DNA from: XYA12-FULL-58-9 sp001798605
GTDB lineage: Bacteria > Myxococcota > XYA12-FULL-58-9
Assembly: GCA_036736205.1 (NCBI GenBank)
Contig: DAINMX010000093.1
Span: 1-21,275 of the forward strand
Direction: 5' to 3'
Length of the DNA: 21,275 nucleotides
Of this stretch, positions 14,776-21,275 are shown piece after piece. The translations under genes were made by a program, and so were the position numbers. The notes under the pieces were generated by a model, which ran no database searches, had not been told where the DNA came from, and saw only the letters and a list, made by a program, of their open reading frames with translations. Every line of letters begins with the position of its first letter. The first letter of the stretch is position 1.

Positions 14776-15368
14776 TACTTCGCCTCCAGGACGAACTCGT
14801 CTTGGGAGTTTTGAGTTTCCATGGCGGTCCGTTTGTATTCCACCAACTTCCGACTGATCATGACGTTTCGCCCCCCCTCATTTCCTTCACCGATGATGAT
14901 GCGAAAATAGTGTTGCGGTGAGGTTGATCGCCGTGCTGTCCCGAGATCCTTCTTCGCCACAAAGTGAATCTTGTTCTTACCAGCCTGCAGATATTTACTT
15001 ACCTCCATGACCACCTGTTGCTCTTGGTCGCGGAACTTCCTCACCCATTTCGAGTTGATAAACATGTCGATGTCATACTGAGACATCCCGGGTGCGGATT
15101 TCTCTGTCACCAACCAATACCGACGAGTTGCAGGTCCGCTGGGGCCAACATCAGCGGCAGCTGGCGTGGCTGCGGTGGGGGTTGGCAGCTCTGCCGTGTA
15201 GCCCTTCGCGGTGATATGGACGTTCCCCGCCACGTCAATCTGAACCTGGCAGTTTTCGAACGCCTTGTTGGTGACACCGTCAATGTTCACGCCGTTGAGA
15301 AAAACGGACCCAGCAGCAGCCATGCCTGGCCACCCCATGGATACGAAGAATGCAATCAGCTTGAACAT
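14775..15368 (-). CDS. Secreted protein of unknown function, first gene of the six-gene operon
   Basis: 197 residues with a signal peptide (MFKLIAFFVSMGWPGMAAAG, cleavage near AAA-G). The mature N-terminus (SVFLNGVNIDGVTNKAFENC; VQIDVAGNVHITAKGY) is beta-rich. A Pro/Ala/Thr linker follows at about 60-80, then a second beta-rich domain to the C-terminus with YWLVTEKSAPGMSQYDIDMF and GKNKIHFVAKKDLGTARRST. It looks like a periplasmic or surface carbohydrate- or peptide-binding protein, but no family is certain. No ribosome site is visible upstream of ATG 15368, which fits a leaderless transcript: TTGACA lies 30 bp upstream. Confidence 0.75.
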   Translation of the reverse strand: MFKLIAFFVSMGWPGMAAAGSVFLNGVNIDGVTNKAFENCQVQIDVAGNVHITAKGYTAELPTPTAATPAAADVGPSGPATRRYWLVTEKSAPGMSQYDIDMFINSKWVRKFRDQEQQVVMEVSKYLQAGKNKIHFVAKKDLGTARRSTSPQHYFRIIIGEGNEGGRNVMISRKLVEYKRTAMETQNSQDEFVLEAK

Positions 15369-15375
15369 GAGGGCA

Positions 15376-15404
15376 AGCTAATGGGCTGACGGCGGAAGTG
15401 TCAA
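15376..15404 (-). promoter_or_regulatory. Possible promoter of the six-gene operon
   Basis: On the minus strand TTGACA (15404-15399) is a perfect -35. After 17 bp comes TTAGCT (15381-15376), a poor -10. A transcription start about 7 nt later would lie at the ATG (15368), giving a leaderless message consistent with the missing ribosome site. The weak -10 keeps confidence low. Confidence 0.35.
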
Positions 15405-15406
15405 GT

Positions 15407-15423
15407 TTCGTCGACCAGACGAA
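15407..15423. promoter_or_regulatory. Inverted repeat TTCGTC-GACCA-GACGAA
   Basis: Perfect 6-bp arms around 5 bp, just upstream of the minus-strand -35 and in the shared divergent region. A possible operator; the protein is unknown. Confidence 0.3.
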
Positions 15424-15457
15424 TTGGCCTTGTCAAGCACGAATCCACGACATCTGC

Positions 15458-15472
15458 TCAACCGGCGGTTGA
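15458..15472. promoter_or_regulatory. Palindromic operator candidate TCAACCG-G-CGGTTGA
   Basis: Perfect 7-bp arms around one base. The right arm overlaps the first four bases of the putative -35 TTGACC of the Clp gene (15469-15474), so a bound dimer would block the promoter. It does not resemble CIRCE. The half-site TCAACC/GGTTGA also occurs in the inverted repeat at 716-729. Confidence 0.4.
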
Positions 15473-15498
15473 CCAGGTCGATCGTCCATGATCATAGT
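15469..15498 (+). promoter_or_regulatory. Possible sigma-70-type promoter of the Clp ATPase gene
   Basis: TTGACC (15469-15474), an 18-bp spacer and CATAGT (15493-15498). It lies about 50 bp upstream of the chosen GTG start, leaving room for the AGAGGA ribosome site at 15536-15541. Confidence 0.4.
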
Positions 15499-15547
15499 CC
15501 CTCGACAATGACGTGGTTTGCCCCTTTCACCCAACAGAGGATTGATT

Positions 15548-18061
15548 GTGCAGTTCGTGCCAGATAGCGCGGAGGCCGTGCGCGCCTTCCTAGAGGCCGA
15601 AGACATCGCCCGCCAGTCAGGACAGCGACTCTCCTCCGCTCACCTGCTGCTGGCCCTATTCACGTTCCCGAACCGCGCTCAGGCGCTGTTGTCGGAGCGA
15701 CGGATCAATGAAGACAACATCCTCGACGCCATTCGCGTGGTTGAGGACGAGCCTCCCCGTACCGTTAATCGCCTGCGCGACCGTGCCCGCGAAATAGCGA
15801 GTGGCTCAACCTCAGAGGAGGTCGATTGCCTGCACCTCCTCATCGCGCTCACCCGTTTTCGCGATTCGTTTGCCTACCGACTCCTTGAGAGAACGGAGAC
15901 CTCGCTGACGGCATTGCGCAACATCGCGGTGAGCTACGTCACGGGCAACATGCCGCGTCGGTTTAAGACGCTCGGGGCTCCTCCGGCAATGGCACCACCC
16001 CAACCAGCACCGCGACCGCGGGTAGCAGCACCTCGGGTATTGGAGGTCGAACCACAGCTCGACACTGAGCCTGCCGATGAAGACTGTGAGGACGACGAAT
16101 TCGCCGGTCTCGCGGGTGCCGTCGCCGCAGCAGTTGACATCGATACCCGTGCTCAACCGAAACCCGCACCGCGCATTGGAACATCCCCGAGAACACAACC
16201 GCAGTCAGTACCCAGACTTGAGGATATCGCGCCGACCTTGGCGGCCTGCGGCGTCGACCTCACCTCACAGGCTCGTGCGGGCCTCCTCGACCTCGCGATT
16301 GGGCGCGATCGCGAACTCGACTCGCTCGTGGACATTGTCCTCAAGCGCCGAGCCAACAACCCGATCTTGGTTGGCCCTCCGGGTGTCGGAAAAACCGCCA
16401 TCGTTGAAGGCCTCGCTGTGAAGATTGCTAATTTCGAGGACGAGGTCGCTCCCTTGCACGATCGCACCATCTTCGCCCTCGACACCGGTGCGTTGGTGGC
16501 GGGCACCAGCTTGCGCGGTGCTTTCAGCGAGCGGCTTGGAGCCATCAAGGCCGAGGTCAAAGCCGCTGGCGGACAAATCGTCGTCTTCATCGACGAGCTG
16601 CATACGATGATCGGTGCTGGTACGAGTGGTGAGGGTGCCCAGGATGCGGCCAACGAGCTCAAGAGCGCCCTCGCCCGCGGTGAATTCCCATGCATCGGCG
16701 CGACCACGCACGAGGAGTTCAAAAAGTACATCGAAAAAGACGCGGCCCTTGAGCGGCGATTCACGCCAATTTTTGTCGAAGAGCCGTCGGTTGACGAGGC
16801 TATCCTGATCCTCGAAGGCGCAATTCACCCGTATGCCGATCACCACCAGGTGGACTACAGCCTCGACGCGATTCACGCCGCCGTACAATTGTCGCATCGA
16901 TTCATCACAGAGCGACAGTTGCCCGACAAAGCATTTGCCGTAGCTGATCTTGCGGGATCGCGCACCCGTCGCCGTGGCGGTCATCATGTCGAGCGCATTG
17001 ACATTGCACGAGTCGTCAACGAGTGGACCGGTGTGCCCCTCGAACGACTTGCCGAGGCCGACGCAGACCGCTTCTCTCGTGCTGAGGAGATCATCGGCGA
17101 GAAGCTCATTGGCCATCAGGAAGTGGTCAGCAAGACCTGCCAAGCCCTGCGCCGCGGATTCGCAGGCTTCAACGGGCGCCGTCCCATCAGCAGCTTTCTC
17201 TTTCTTGGTCCGACGGGTGTTGGAAAAACAGAACTGGTCAAGGTACTGGCTGGGTTTTTGTTTGGCCGGCGAGATGCCATTGTCCGGATCGACATGACTG
17301 AATTGTCCGAGCCCCATTCGGTGGCGCGTCTCATCGGCGCACAGCCGGGTTACGTCGGTTTCGAAGAAGGTGGGCAACTTACCGAGGCCTTGCGACGACG
17401 CCCATTTCAGATTGTCCTGTTTGACGAAATCGAGAAGGCCCACCATGACGTCCTGAATTTGCTACTGCAGATTCTCGATGAGGGCCAGCTCACCGACGCC
17501 CGAGGCAAGCGCGTGAGCTTTGCCAACGCTGTGGTGATCCTCACCTCTAACCTCGGCTCTGACAAGCTCGGCCCAGCGGGTCGGTCCATCGGTTTTTCCA
17601 GGGGTGAGTCGTCAGACTCCATGGGAGACCGAGCCCTGGAAGCCGCGCGCTTGGCTCTCCCGCCTGAGCTGTGGGGGAGACTCGACGAGCGGTTGGTATT
17701 TGGCGCCCTCCGCCGTGAAGACGTGCGCAGCATCGCCGAATTGCAGCTGGGTGACAGCTCCCTGGCGGTTTTTGGCGAGCGGGAAATCACCCTCGAATGG
17801 AGCGAGCCGTTGCTCGACTTCCTCCTCGAAAATGGCGGATTCAGCCCCGAAACCGGTGCCCGCGGTATGCGACAGACGATTCAACGTCATGTGGAGGGTC
17901 CCCTGGCCGAGCTCATCCTCAAAGGCACACTCAGCCCCGGTGATGTCATCAGAGCGATCATCAATGGTGCAGGTAAGGTTGAGCTGACCGCCCGGCAAAG
18001 AAGACAGTCCTCAACCCCAGCAAACGCTCGCCAAGGCTCAAAGCAATTGGCCCCTCAATGA
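15548..18061 (+). CDS. Clp/Hsp100 AAA+ ATPase, ClpA/ClpC-like unfoldase
   Basis: 837 residues. GTG 15548 is chosen for AGAGGA 6 nt upstream; TTG 15518 is possible. A Clp N-domain with two repeats covers 1-135 (SSAHLLLALFTF; VDCLHLLIALTR). A Pro- and acid-rich linker runs 144-225. The first AAA+ module has Walker A GPPGVGKT (276-283), Walker B VFIDE (346-350) and LERRF (401-405). The second has GPTGVGKT (554-561), VLFDEIE (623-629), pore loop GYVGFEEG (601-608) and sensor-2 GARG (770-773). No ClpB-type coiled-coil M domain is seen between modules. RSIGF (679-683) sits where ClpA/ClpC carry the ClpP-docking IGL/IGF loop, suggesting work with ClpP. The first pore loop is GTSLRG (319-324), without the usual aromatic. 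No clpS or clpP lies nearby. Confidence 0.9.
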   Translation: MQFVPDSAEAVRAFLEAEDIARQSGQRLSSAHLLLALFTFPNRAQALLSERRINEDNILDAIRVVEDEPPRTVNRLRDRAREIASGSTSEEVDCLHLLIALTRFRDSFAYRLLERTETSLTALRNIAVSYVTGNMPRRFKTLGAPPAMAPPQPAPRPRVAAPRVLEVEPQLDTEPADEDCEDDEFAGLAGAVAAAVDIDTRAQPKPAPRIGTSPRTQPQSVPRLEDIAPTLAACGVDLTSQARAGLLDLAIGRDRELDSLVDIVLKRRANNPILVGPPGVGKTAIVEGLAVKIANFEDEVAPLHDRTIFALDTGALVAGTSLRGAFSERLGAIKAEVKAAGGQIVVFIDELHTMIGAGTSGEGAQDAANELKSALARGEFPCIGATTHEEFKKYIEKDAALERRFTPIFVEEPSVDEAILILEGAIHPYADHHQVDYSLDAIHAAVQLSHRFITERQLPDKAFAVADLAGSRTRRRGGHHVERIDIARVVNEWTGVPLERLAEADADRFSRAEEIIGEKLIGHQEVVSKTCQALRRGFAGFNGRRPISSFLFLGPTGVGKTELVKVLAGFLFGRRDAIVRIDMTELSEPHSVARLIGAQPGYVGFEEGGQLTEALRRRPFQIVLFDEIEKAHHDVLNLLLQILDEGQLTDARGKRVSFANAVVILTSNLGSDKLGPAGRSIGFSRGESSDSMGDRALEAARLALPPELWGRLDERLVFGALRREDVRSIAELQLGDSSLAVFGEREITLEWSEPLLDFLLENGGFSPETGARGMRQTIQRHVEGPLAELILKGTLSPGDVIRAIINGAGKVELTARQRRQSSTPANARQGSKQLAPQ

Positions 18062-18127
18062 ACAACGATGCCGGGAAATAACGGTACCGAGACCCACCAG
18101 CAACTGTCGTAAAAAGCACCGAACTTC

Positions 18128-18155
18128 TTGGGATCGGGGTAGCAGTCGGTATAGG
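18128..18155 (+). promoter_or_regulatory. Possible promoter of the gene at 18168
   Basis: TTGGGA (18128-18133), a 16-bp spacer, and TATAGG (18150-18155). A transcription start near 18162 would leave about 6 nt before the ATG, consistent with the lack of a ribosome site there. The 106-bp gap after the Clp gene shows no clear terminator. Confidence 0.35.
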
Positions 18156-18167
18156 CTGGTCGAATCC

Positions 18168-19439
18168 ATGAGTCACAACACCGAAAACACGGCGGCCCGC
18201 GGCAGAGCAAATGACGACGTCGAGATCAATGTCGATGAGGCCGATTTTGAGAGTGGTACCATCCTTCCTCGGGTGTTAGAGCTGCTGACCCGCACGGCCT
18301 CGGAGCAGGAACGACAGCGCTACGAACGTTTCTTCGGTGCCGCCTCTGTCGCCATTGAGAGGCTGGGTGAAATTGATGTCTCCGGGTCCGAGGACGAGGA
18401 TCCTGACAACACCGAGGTCACGTTCTGGGAAAAGTTGGCGCCCGTCGTCACCGGCACCCTCAGGCGGGTCGAAAGCTTTCTCGACGTCGTCCGCAACCAG
18501 TTCCCCATCACCGAAGTGGAACAAGAAGCAGCCCTCGACGAAGCCTTCGATGAGGCGTTCTCCTCATTTGACGGTGGGGCCCCAGGCACTTTGGCAACAC
18601 AAGAACCGACCGACTCCATCCAGGAAACCGCCAAAACACTGCGGTCCTTCTGCAGCAACCTCACTCGCGAGCTCCGGAGCCTGCAAGACAGCTTGGCGTC
18701 ACCCTCGATCATGCAGGACCGCTGGAACCTGCTCGAGCGAATCGGGGAATTTCGTGGCCGCGCCCGCTCGGCCATTGGCGAGATGGTGTTTGTCGCCGCT
18801 CGTTTGTTCGCTGTGGTGCGCAAAGAAGACGTCGTGCCCTTTTACAAAGAAGACGTCGACACTTCGCTCGCCTTGCGCGGAAGCATCTCGGCCCTGCGCA
18901 ACAGAATCGATGTACAGCGCACGCGACTCGAGAGGGTCGATGCAGCAACCGACGACGCTTCCGCCCGGACATACGTCAAAAGAATCCTCGACGAGTTTCA
19001 CGGTTTCACCAGGACCAACGTCTACCGCTCGATGCGGGCCGTCGACAGGCGAACTTTCCTCGAAGTCAAACGCGAGCTCGAAAAAATAGCCAAGCGCACC
19101 CTGCTCGACTCTCGGGAAATCCGGACCTCACTTGAGGGTCTAGCACGTTTCTTGGACTCCTTGACGTTGATGAACCAACGCGAGTTGTTGCTCACCCACG
19201 ACAAAGAAAGCATCGCCGACATCGAACGACACCTGAATGCGACGGTGGACGCCGTCGTTGACGAGAAGCCCGACGTGGCGAGGTCGTCCCTCGCTCTGGC
19301 TCTCAAGACGGGCGAAAACCTGTTTGGCCGCGAGCCCACCTTCGACGTCTTGCTCAACCTGTTCACGCACGCTCGTATCGATACGGTCGAGCTACCAGAG
19401 CTTCTCGCCATGGCCCACCTGATCCGCCGTCAACTCTGA
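18168..19439 (+). CDS. Acidic helix-rich protein of unknown function
   Basis: 423 residues, not recognised. The N-terminal 30 residues are polar and acidic (NDDVEINVDEADFESG). Most of the rest is predicted alpha-helical with long charged segments (SALRNRIDVQRTRLERVDAA; FLEVKRELEKIAKRTLLDSR), probably coiled coils or helical bundles. There is no signal peptide or membrane segment, so it should be cytoplasmic. It follows the Clp ATPase on the same strand and could be its adaptor or substrate, but its apparent own promoter argues for some independence. ATG 18168 is the only sensible start; no ribosome site precedes it. It converges on the hydrolase gene 8 bp downstream. Confidence 0.75.
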   Translation: MSHNTENTAARGRANDDVEINVDEADFESGTILPRVLELLTRTASEQERQRYERFFGAASVAIERLGEIDVSGSEDEDPDNTEVTFWEKLAPVVTGTLRRVESFLDVVRNQFPITEVEQEAALDEAFDEAFSSFDGGAPGTLATQEPTDSIQETAKTLRSFCSNLTRELRSLQDSLASPSIMQDRWNLLERIGEFRGRARSAIGEMVFVAARLFAVVRKEDVVPFYKEDVDTSLALRGSISALRNRIDVQRTRLERVDAATDDASARTYVKRILDEFHGFTRTNVYRSMRAVDRRTFLEVKRELEKIAKRTLLDSREIRTSLEGLARFLDSLTLMNQRELLLTHDKESIADIERHLNATVDAVVDEKPDVARSSLALALKTGENLFGREPTFDVLLNLFTHARIDTVELPELLAMAHLIRRQL

Positions 19440-19447
19440 GACAAAGT

Positions 19448-20353
19448 CTAGTAGACATCCACGGGCACCGTCGGCGGCAGGGCAGGAACCGTTTGCGTGA
19501 CACCCAACTCGTACATCACCGCCGGTGCCGCAACATCGACGATTGTGCAGTGCCCCACCTCGTCACCGTACCAATCGTCCACCAAACCGACAAAGAGGCT
19601 GTCTGGTTCGAGGGCGTAGTCGTAGTCGATGCAGTCCGCGCCCGTGGGGCACTCCGGGGGAATGCCAAGATAGGGACCCAGTGGCACGCCGATGGAGCAG
19701 TCGCTGGCCGGAGTGGAGGAATGGCGATACTCACGAAAACGTCTGACATCAGAAGGCACGTGGATTGGCGACACACTGGGGGCATAGGGTGCCATGATCA
19801 AGAGGTTATCGACAATGGCTCGCTCGACGGAGACGTTTGCATGACCCATGAAGTCTGGTGCCAATTTGTGCGCGGCATTCACGCCGCCCCAGGAGTAGCC
19901 GACAATGTTGACGCGACACCTATCATCCGATTCGTCGACGAACCCGTCGTTGTTGGTATCGAGAGCATCGATCAAGGCCGCCAGCGCGCCAGCGCTGTTG
20001 CTGTACATGAAGAACGAGTACTGGTTATCGGTGGTATCGTAGACAATGCCAGGCAATAGCTCACACAACGGCTGAACGTAAGTGGGGTTGGCACCCGTGT
20101 TGCGAAATAACGCCCCTCCCAGGCAGATCGTCACATCGCAATCGATCGGGGACGTCGAATCACCACCGATGTGATGATCGCCCATAAACGTGTCACCACC
20201 ACCGGGATCACCCCGAACGTCGCCAGAAACAAAATCGCCGCCCGCACCATCTGCGGAGGATGAATCACCGCCGGTGTATCCACCATGCACGGGTGGATCG
20301 GTTTCGCCGCACCCCCATACCAGCGTTCCCACTGACAACAGTGCGATCTTCAT
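19448..20353 (-). CDS. Alpha/beta-hydrolase-like lipoprotein with an EF-hand loop
   Basis: 301 residues. ATG 20353 follows TTGGGG; ATG 20371 is the alternative. The signal peptide MKIALLSVGTLVWGC gives lipid Cys15, although Trp at the -2 position is unusual. A Gly/Asp/Ser linker runs about 24-66, common in Myxococcota surface lipoproteins. The catalytic part begins near 70 and has the nucleophile elbow GYSWGG with Ser154. His268 (DEVGHCT) is a candidate catalytic His. Just before the elbow, DTNNDGFVDESD (132-143) is a canonical 12-residue EF-hand-type calcium loop. Six or more Cys in the mature domain suggest disulfides. Predicted envelope or surface esterase/lipase-like protein; substrate unknown. 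Confidence 0.8.
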   Translation of the reverse strand: MKIALLSVGTLVWGCGETDPPVHGGYTGGDSSSADGAGGDFVSGDVRGDPGGGDTFMGDHHIGGDSTSPIDCDVTICLGGALFRNTGANPTYVQPLCELLPGIVYDTTDNQYSFFMYSNSAGALAALIDALDTNNDGFVDESDDRCRVNIVGYSWGGVNAAHKLAPDFMGHANVSVERAIVDNLLIMAPYAPSVSPIHVPSDVRRFREYRHSSTPASDCSIGVPLGPYLGIPPECPTGADCIDYDYALEPDSLFVGLVDDWYGDEVGHCTIVDVAAPAVMYELGVTQTVPALPPTVPVDVY

Positions 20354-20406
20354 GCAACCCCAATTTTTCATGCCACAGACGATACCACAGAGTTTCGAGG
20401 TCGTCG

Positions 20407-20443
20407 ATTGCCCACGATCCACCACATTGCCCACGATCCACCA
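20407..20443. repeat. 18-bp tandem repeat upstream of the hydrolase lipoprotein
   Basis: ATTGCCCACGATCCACCA occurs at 20407-20424 and again at 20426-20443, a period of 19 bp, exact. It lies 54-90 bp upstream of the ATG at 20353, where an activator or repressor could bind as two tandem copies. Confidence 0.6.
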
Positions 20444-20457
20444 TCTGTGGCCAGATG
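20442..20457. promoter_or_regulatory. Inverted repeat CATCTG-TGGC-CAGATG
   Basis: Perfect 6-bp arms directly abutting the tandem repeat. The remaining gap to the transposase (20458-20644) shows only a weak hairpin around CAGGGGCG/CGCCCTG (20589-20608) and no gene. One insertion-sequence end should lie in it but I cannot place it. Confidence 0.3.
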
Positions 20458-20644
20458 AGGCGCCCAAACGCCAGCCGCAGCCCCTGCCCGCCCAACCAGA
20501 GTCCCCCAACGGTCGAGCAAACCACAGCAACTGGCTGCGGCGGGACGTTTGGACGCCAAGTGCTTGGGTTTTGGGTGCTCCTATGCGACAGGGGCGCAGA
20601 ACGCCCTGGTTGGAATCACCCGTGAGTCATTAGTGCGACGACAG

Positions 20645-21275
20645 CTACCCCGCTGGTAGGTGAACGAGTGCCAACAGTCGTTGGCGCACCGCCAGTATCA
20701 GGTCATATACGCCACCGGCCGATAGGCGCACGACAACCTGGCGCGAGTGATGGATGACACGGCCAGCGACATTGAGCAGCGCAAAACGAATCGTCTTCAT
20801 CCGCTTGCGGACCCAAGTGTCCCCAAGCCCCAACTTTTTGAACGCAGCATGCAGGTTCAAGGACATCACCATGATGCCCCACCAAGCGGCATTGGCGCCG
20901 AACTTGCCACTGGGCAATCGGCCGCCAGCAAGGTCATCCTTCATGACCGCATGGATTTCCTCGCTCTTGCCACAGCGCAAACGATGCCATCGGATCAAAT
21001 CATCGCCAGCCATTTCGAGTTGATTGGTGACAACGCCGAACAGTTTGTAGGTGCCCGTCAAAAACTGCATGGTTGGAAACGGCAGCTGTGGCTGCTCCTC
21101 GATACCGGGCAAGCTCTCCTGCGGAAGCAACTCTCGGATAGCCACGAATCGGTAGGTCGGACCCTTCTTCTTGACTGCTACCCAATTGGGGACAAAGCAG
21201 ACCTCGGCCCATTGTTGCTGGGTGGGTCTGCCGTCGTTGCCAATCAGCGGTCGCCAATCGTTGTCTTCGACCTCA
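20645..21275 (-). CDS. IS1380-like transposase, C-terminal part (5' end off the window)
   Basis: About 209 residues, open to the right edge; the true start is outside. RCGKSEEIHAVMKDDLAGG carries the Glu (E-x6-K pattern) of the DDE catalytic triad in the IS4/IS1380 type. The following GKFGANAAWWGIMVMSLNLH and WVRKRMKTIRFALLNVAGRV, with VIHHSRQVVVRLSAGG, follow the C-terminal pattern I recall for IS1380 family transposases. The two catalytic Asp residues should lie upstream of the window. The visible frame has no internal stop or shift, so this copy may be intact. It encodes cut-and-paste mobility of its own element. Confidence 0.85.
   Translation of the reverse strand, partial: EVEDNDWRPLIGNDGRPTQQQWAEVCFVPNWVAVKKKGPTYRFVAIRELLPQESLPGIEEQPQLPFPTMQFLTGTYKLFGVVTNQLEMAGDDLIRWHRLRCGKSEEIHAVMKDDLAGGRLPSGKFGANAAWWGIMVMSLNLHAAFKKLGLGDTWVRKRMKTIRFALLNVAGRVIHHSRQVVVRLSAGGVYDLILAVRQRLLALVHLPAG

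Noticed and set aside
16265..17446. Long minus-strand open frame (393 codons) inside the Clp gene
   Set aside because: It is antisense to clear AAA+ motifs on the plus strand and its translation shows no domain; a by-product of GC-rich codon use.
19446..19456. GTCTA-G-TAGAC between the convergent genes at 19439 and 19448
   Set aside because: Too short and without a T-tract to act as a terminator.
1..21275. CRISPR arrays, tRNA or rRNA genes, prophage or toxin-antitoxin modules
   Set aside because: No repeat-spacer pattern, RNA gene signature, phage structural gene or small paired toxin gene was seen by eye; a tRNA scan and covariance search would settle RNA genes.

Overview
The window looks like a chromosomal segment of a GC-rich deltaproteobacterial or Myxococcota-type Gram-negative bacterium. 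The evidence is several secreted lipoproteins, a J-domain/TPR chimera, a Tgl/PilF-like TPR lipoprotein, a sphingosine-1-phosphate-lyase-like enzyme, an EF-hand-containing hydrolase with a Gly/Asp/Ser-rich linker, and RNase E/G and RNase J side by side. The lineage is an inference from gene content; no rRNA or tRNA is present to test it.

Layout. Positions 1-677 (minus) hold the 5' part of a cyclic-2,3-diphosphoglycerate-synthetase-like P-loop protein cut by the window edge. A nuclease lipoprotein (885-1421, plus) converges on a small Ala/Glu/Pro-rich lipoprotein (1520-1714, minus), with a hairpin terminator between them. A secreted or membrane protein of unknown role follows (1884-3092, plus). 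Next is an RNA-decay pair: RNase G/E (minus) lies downstream of an S1P-lyase-like PLP enzyme (minus), and RNase J (plus) is divergent from them, followed by a Crp/Fnr-type regulator.

From 15368 down to 8910 six minus-strand genes are packed almost without gaps: secreted protein, unknown protein, TPR lipoprotein, recO, a large SppA with an extra N-terminal beta-rich region, and a J-domain/TPR protein. Four of the five junctions overlap (1, 4, 10 and 4 bp) and the fifth gap is 19 bp, so this is very probably one operon with translational coupling. Divergent from it, across a short region containing two perfect inverted repeats and promoter-like hexamers in both directions, is a Clp/Hsp100 AAA+ ATPase (15548-18061), followed by an acidic, helix-rich protein of unknown function (18168-19439).

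The right end holds an alpha/beta-hydrolase lipoprotein (19448-20353, minus) with an 18-bp tandem repeat upstream, then the 3' part of an IS1380-like transposase (20645 to the edge, minus), which marks the start of mobile DNA.

A common theme is proteome and envelope quality control: SppA peptidase, Clp unfoldase, J-domain protein, TPR outer-membrane assembly lipoprotein. The other theme is RNA turnover (RNase G/E, RNase J). I found no phage, CRISPR, defence or biosynthetic cluster. The most unusual items are the SppA fusion and its operon, the hairpin over the RNase G/E start, the atypical first pore loop of the Clp ATPase and the two uncharacterised genes heading the six-gene operon.
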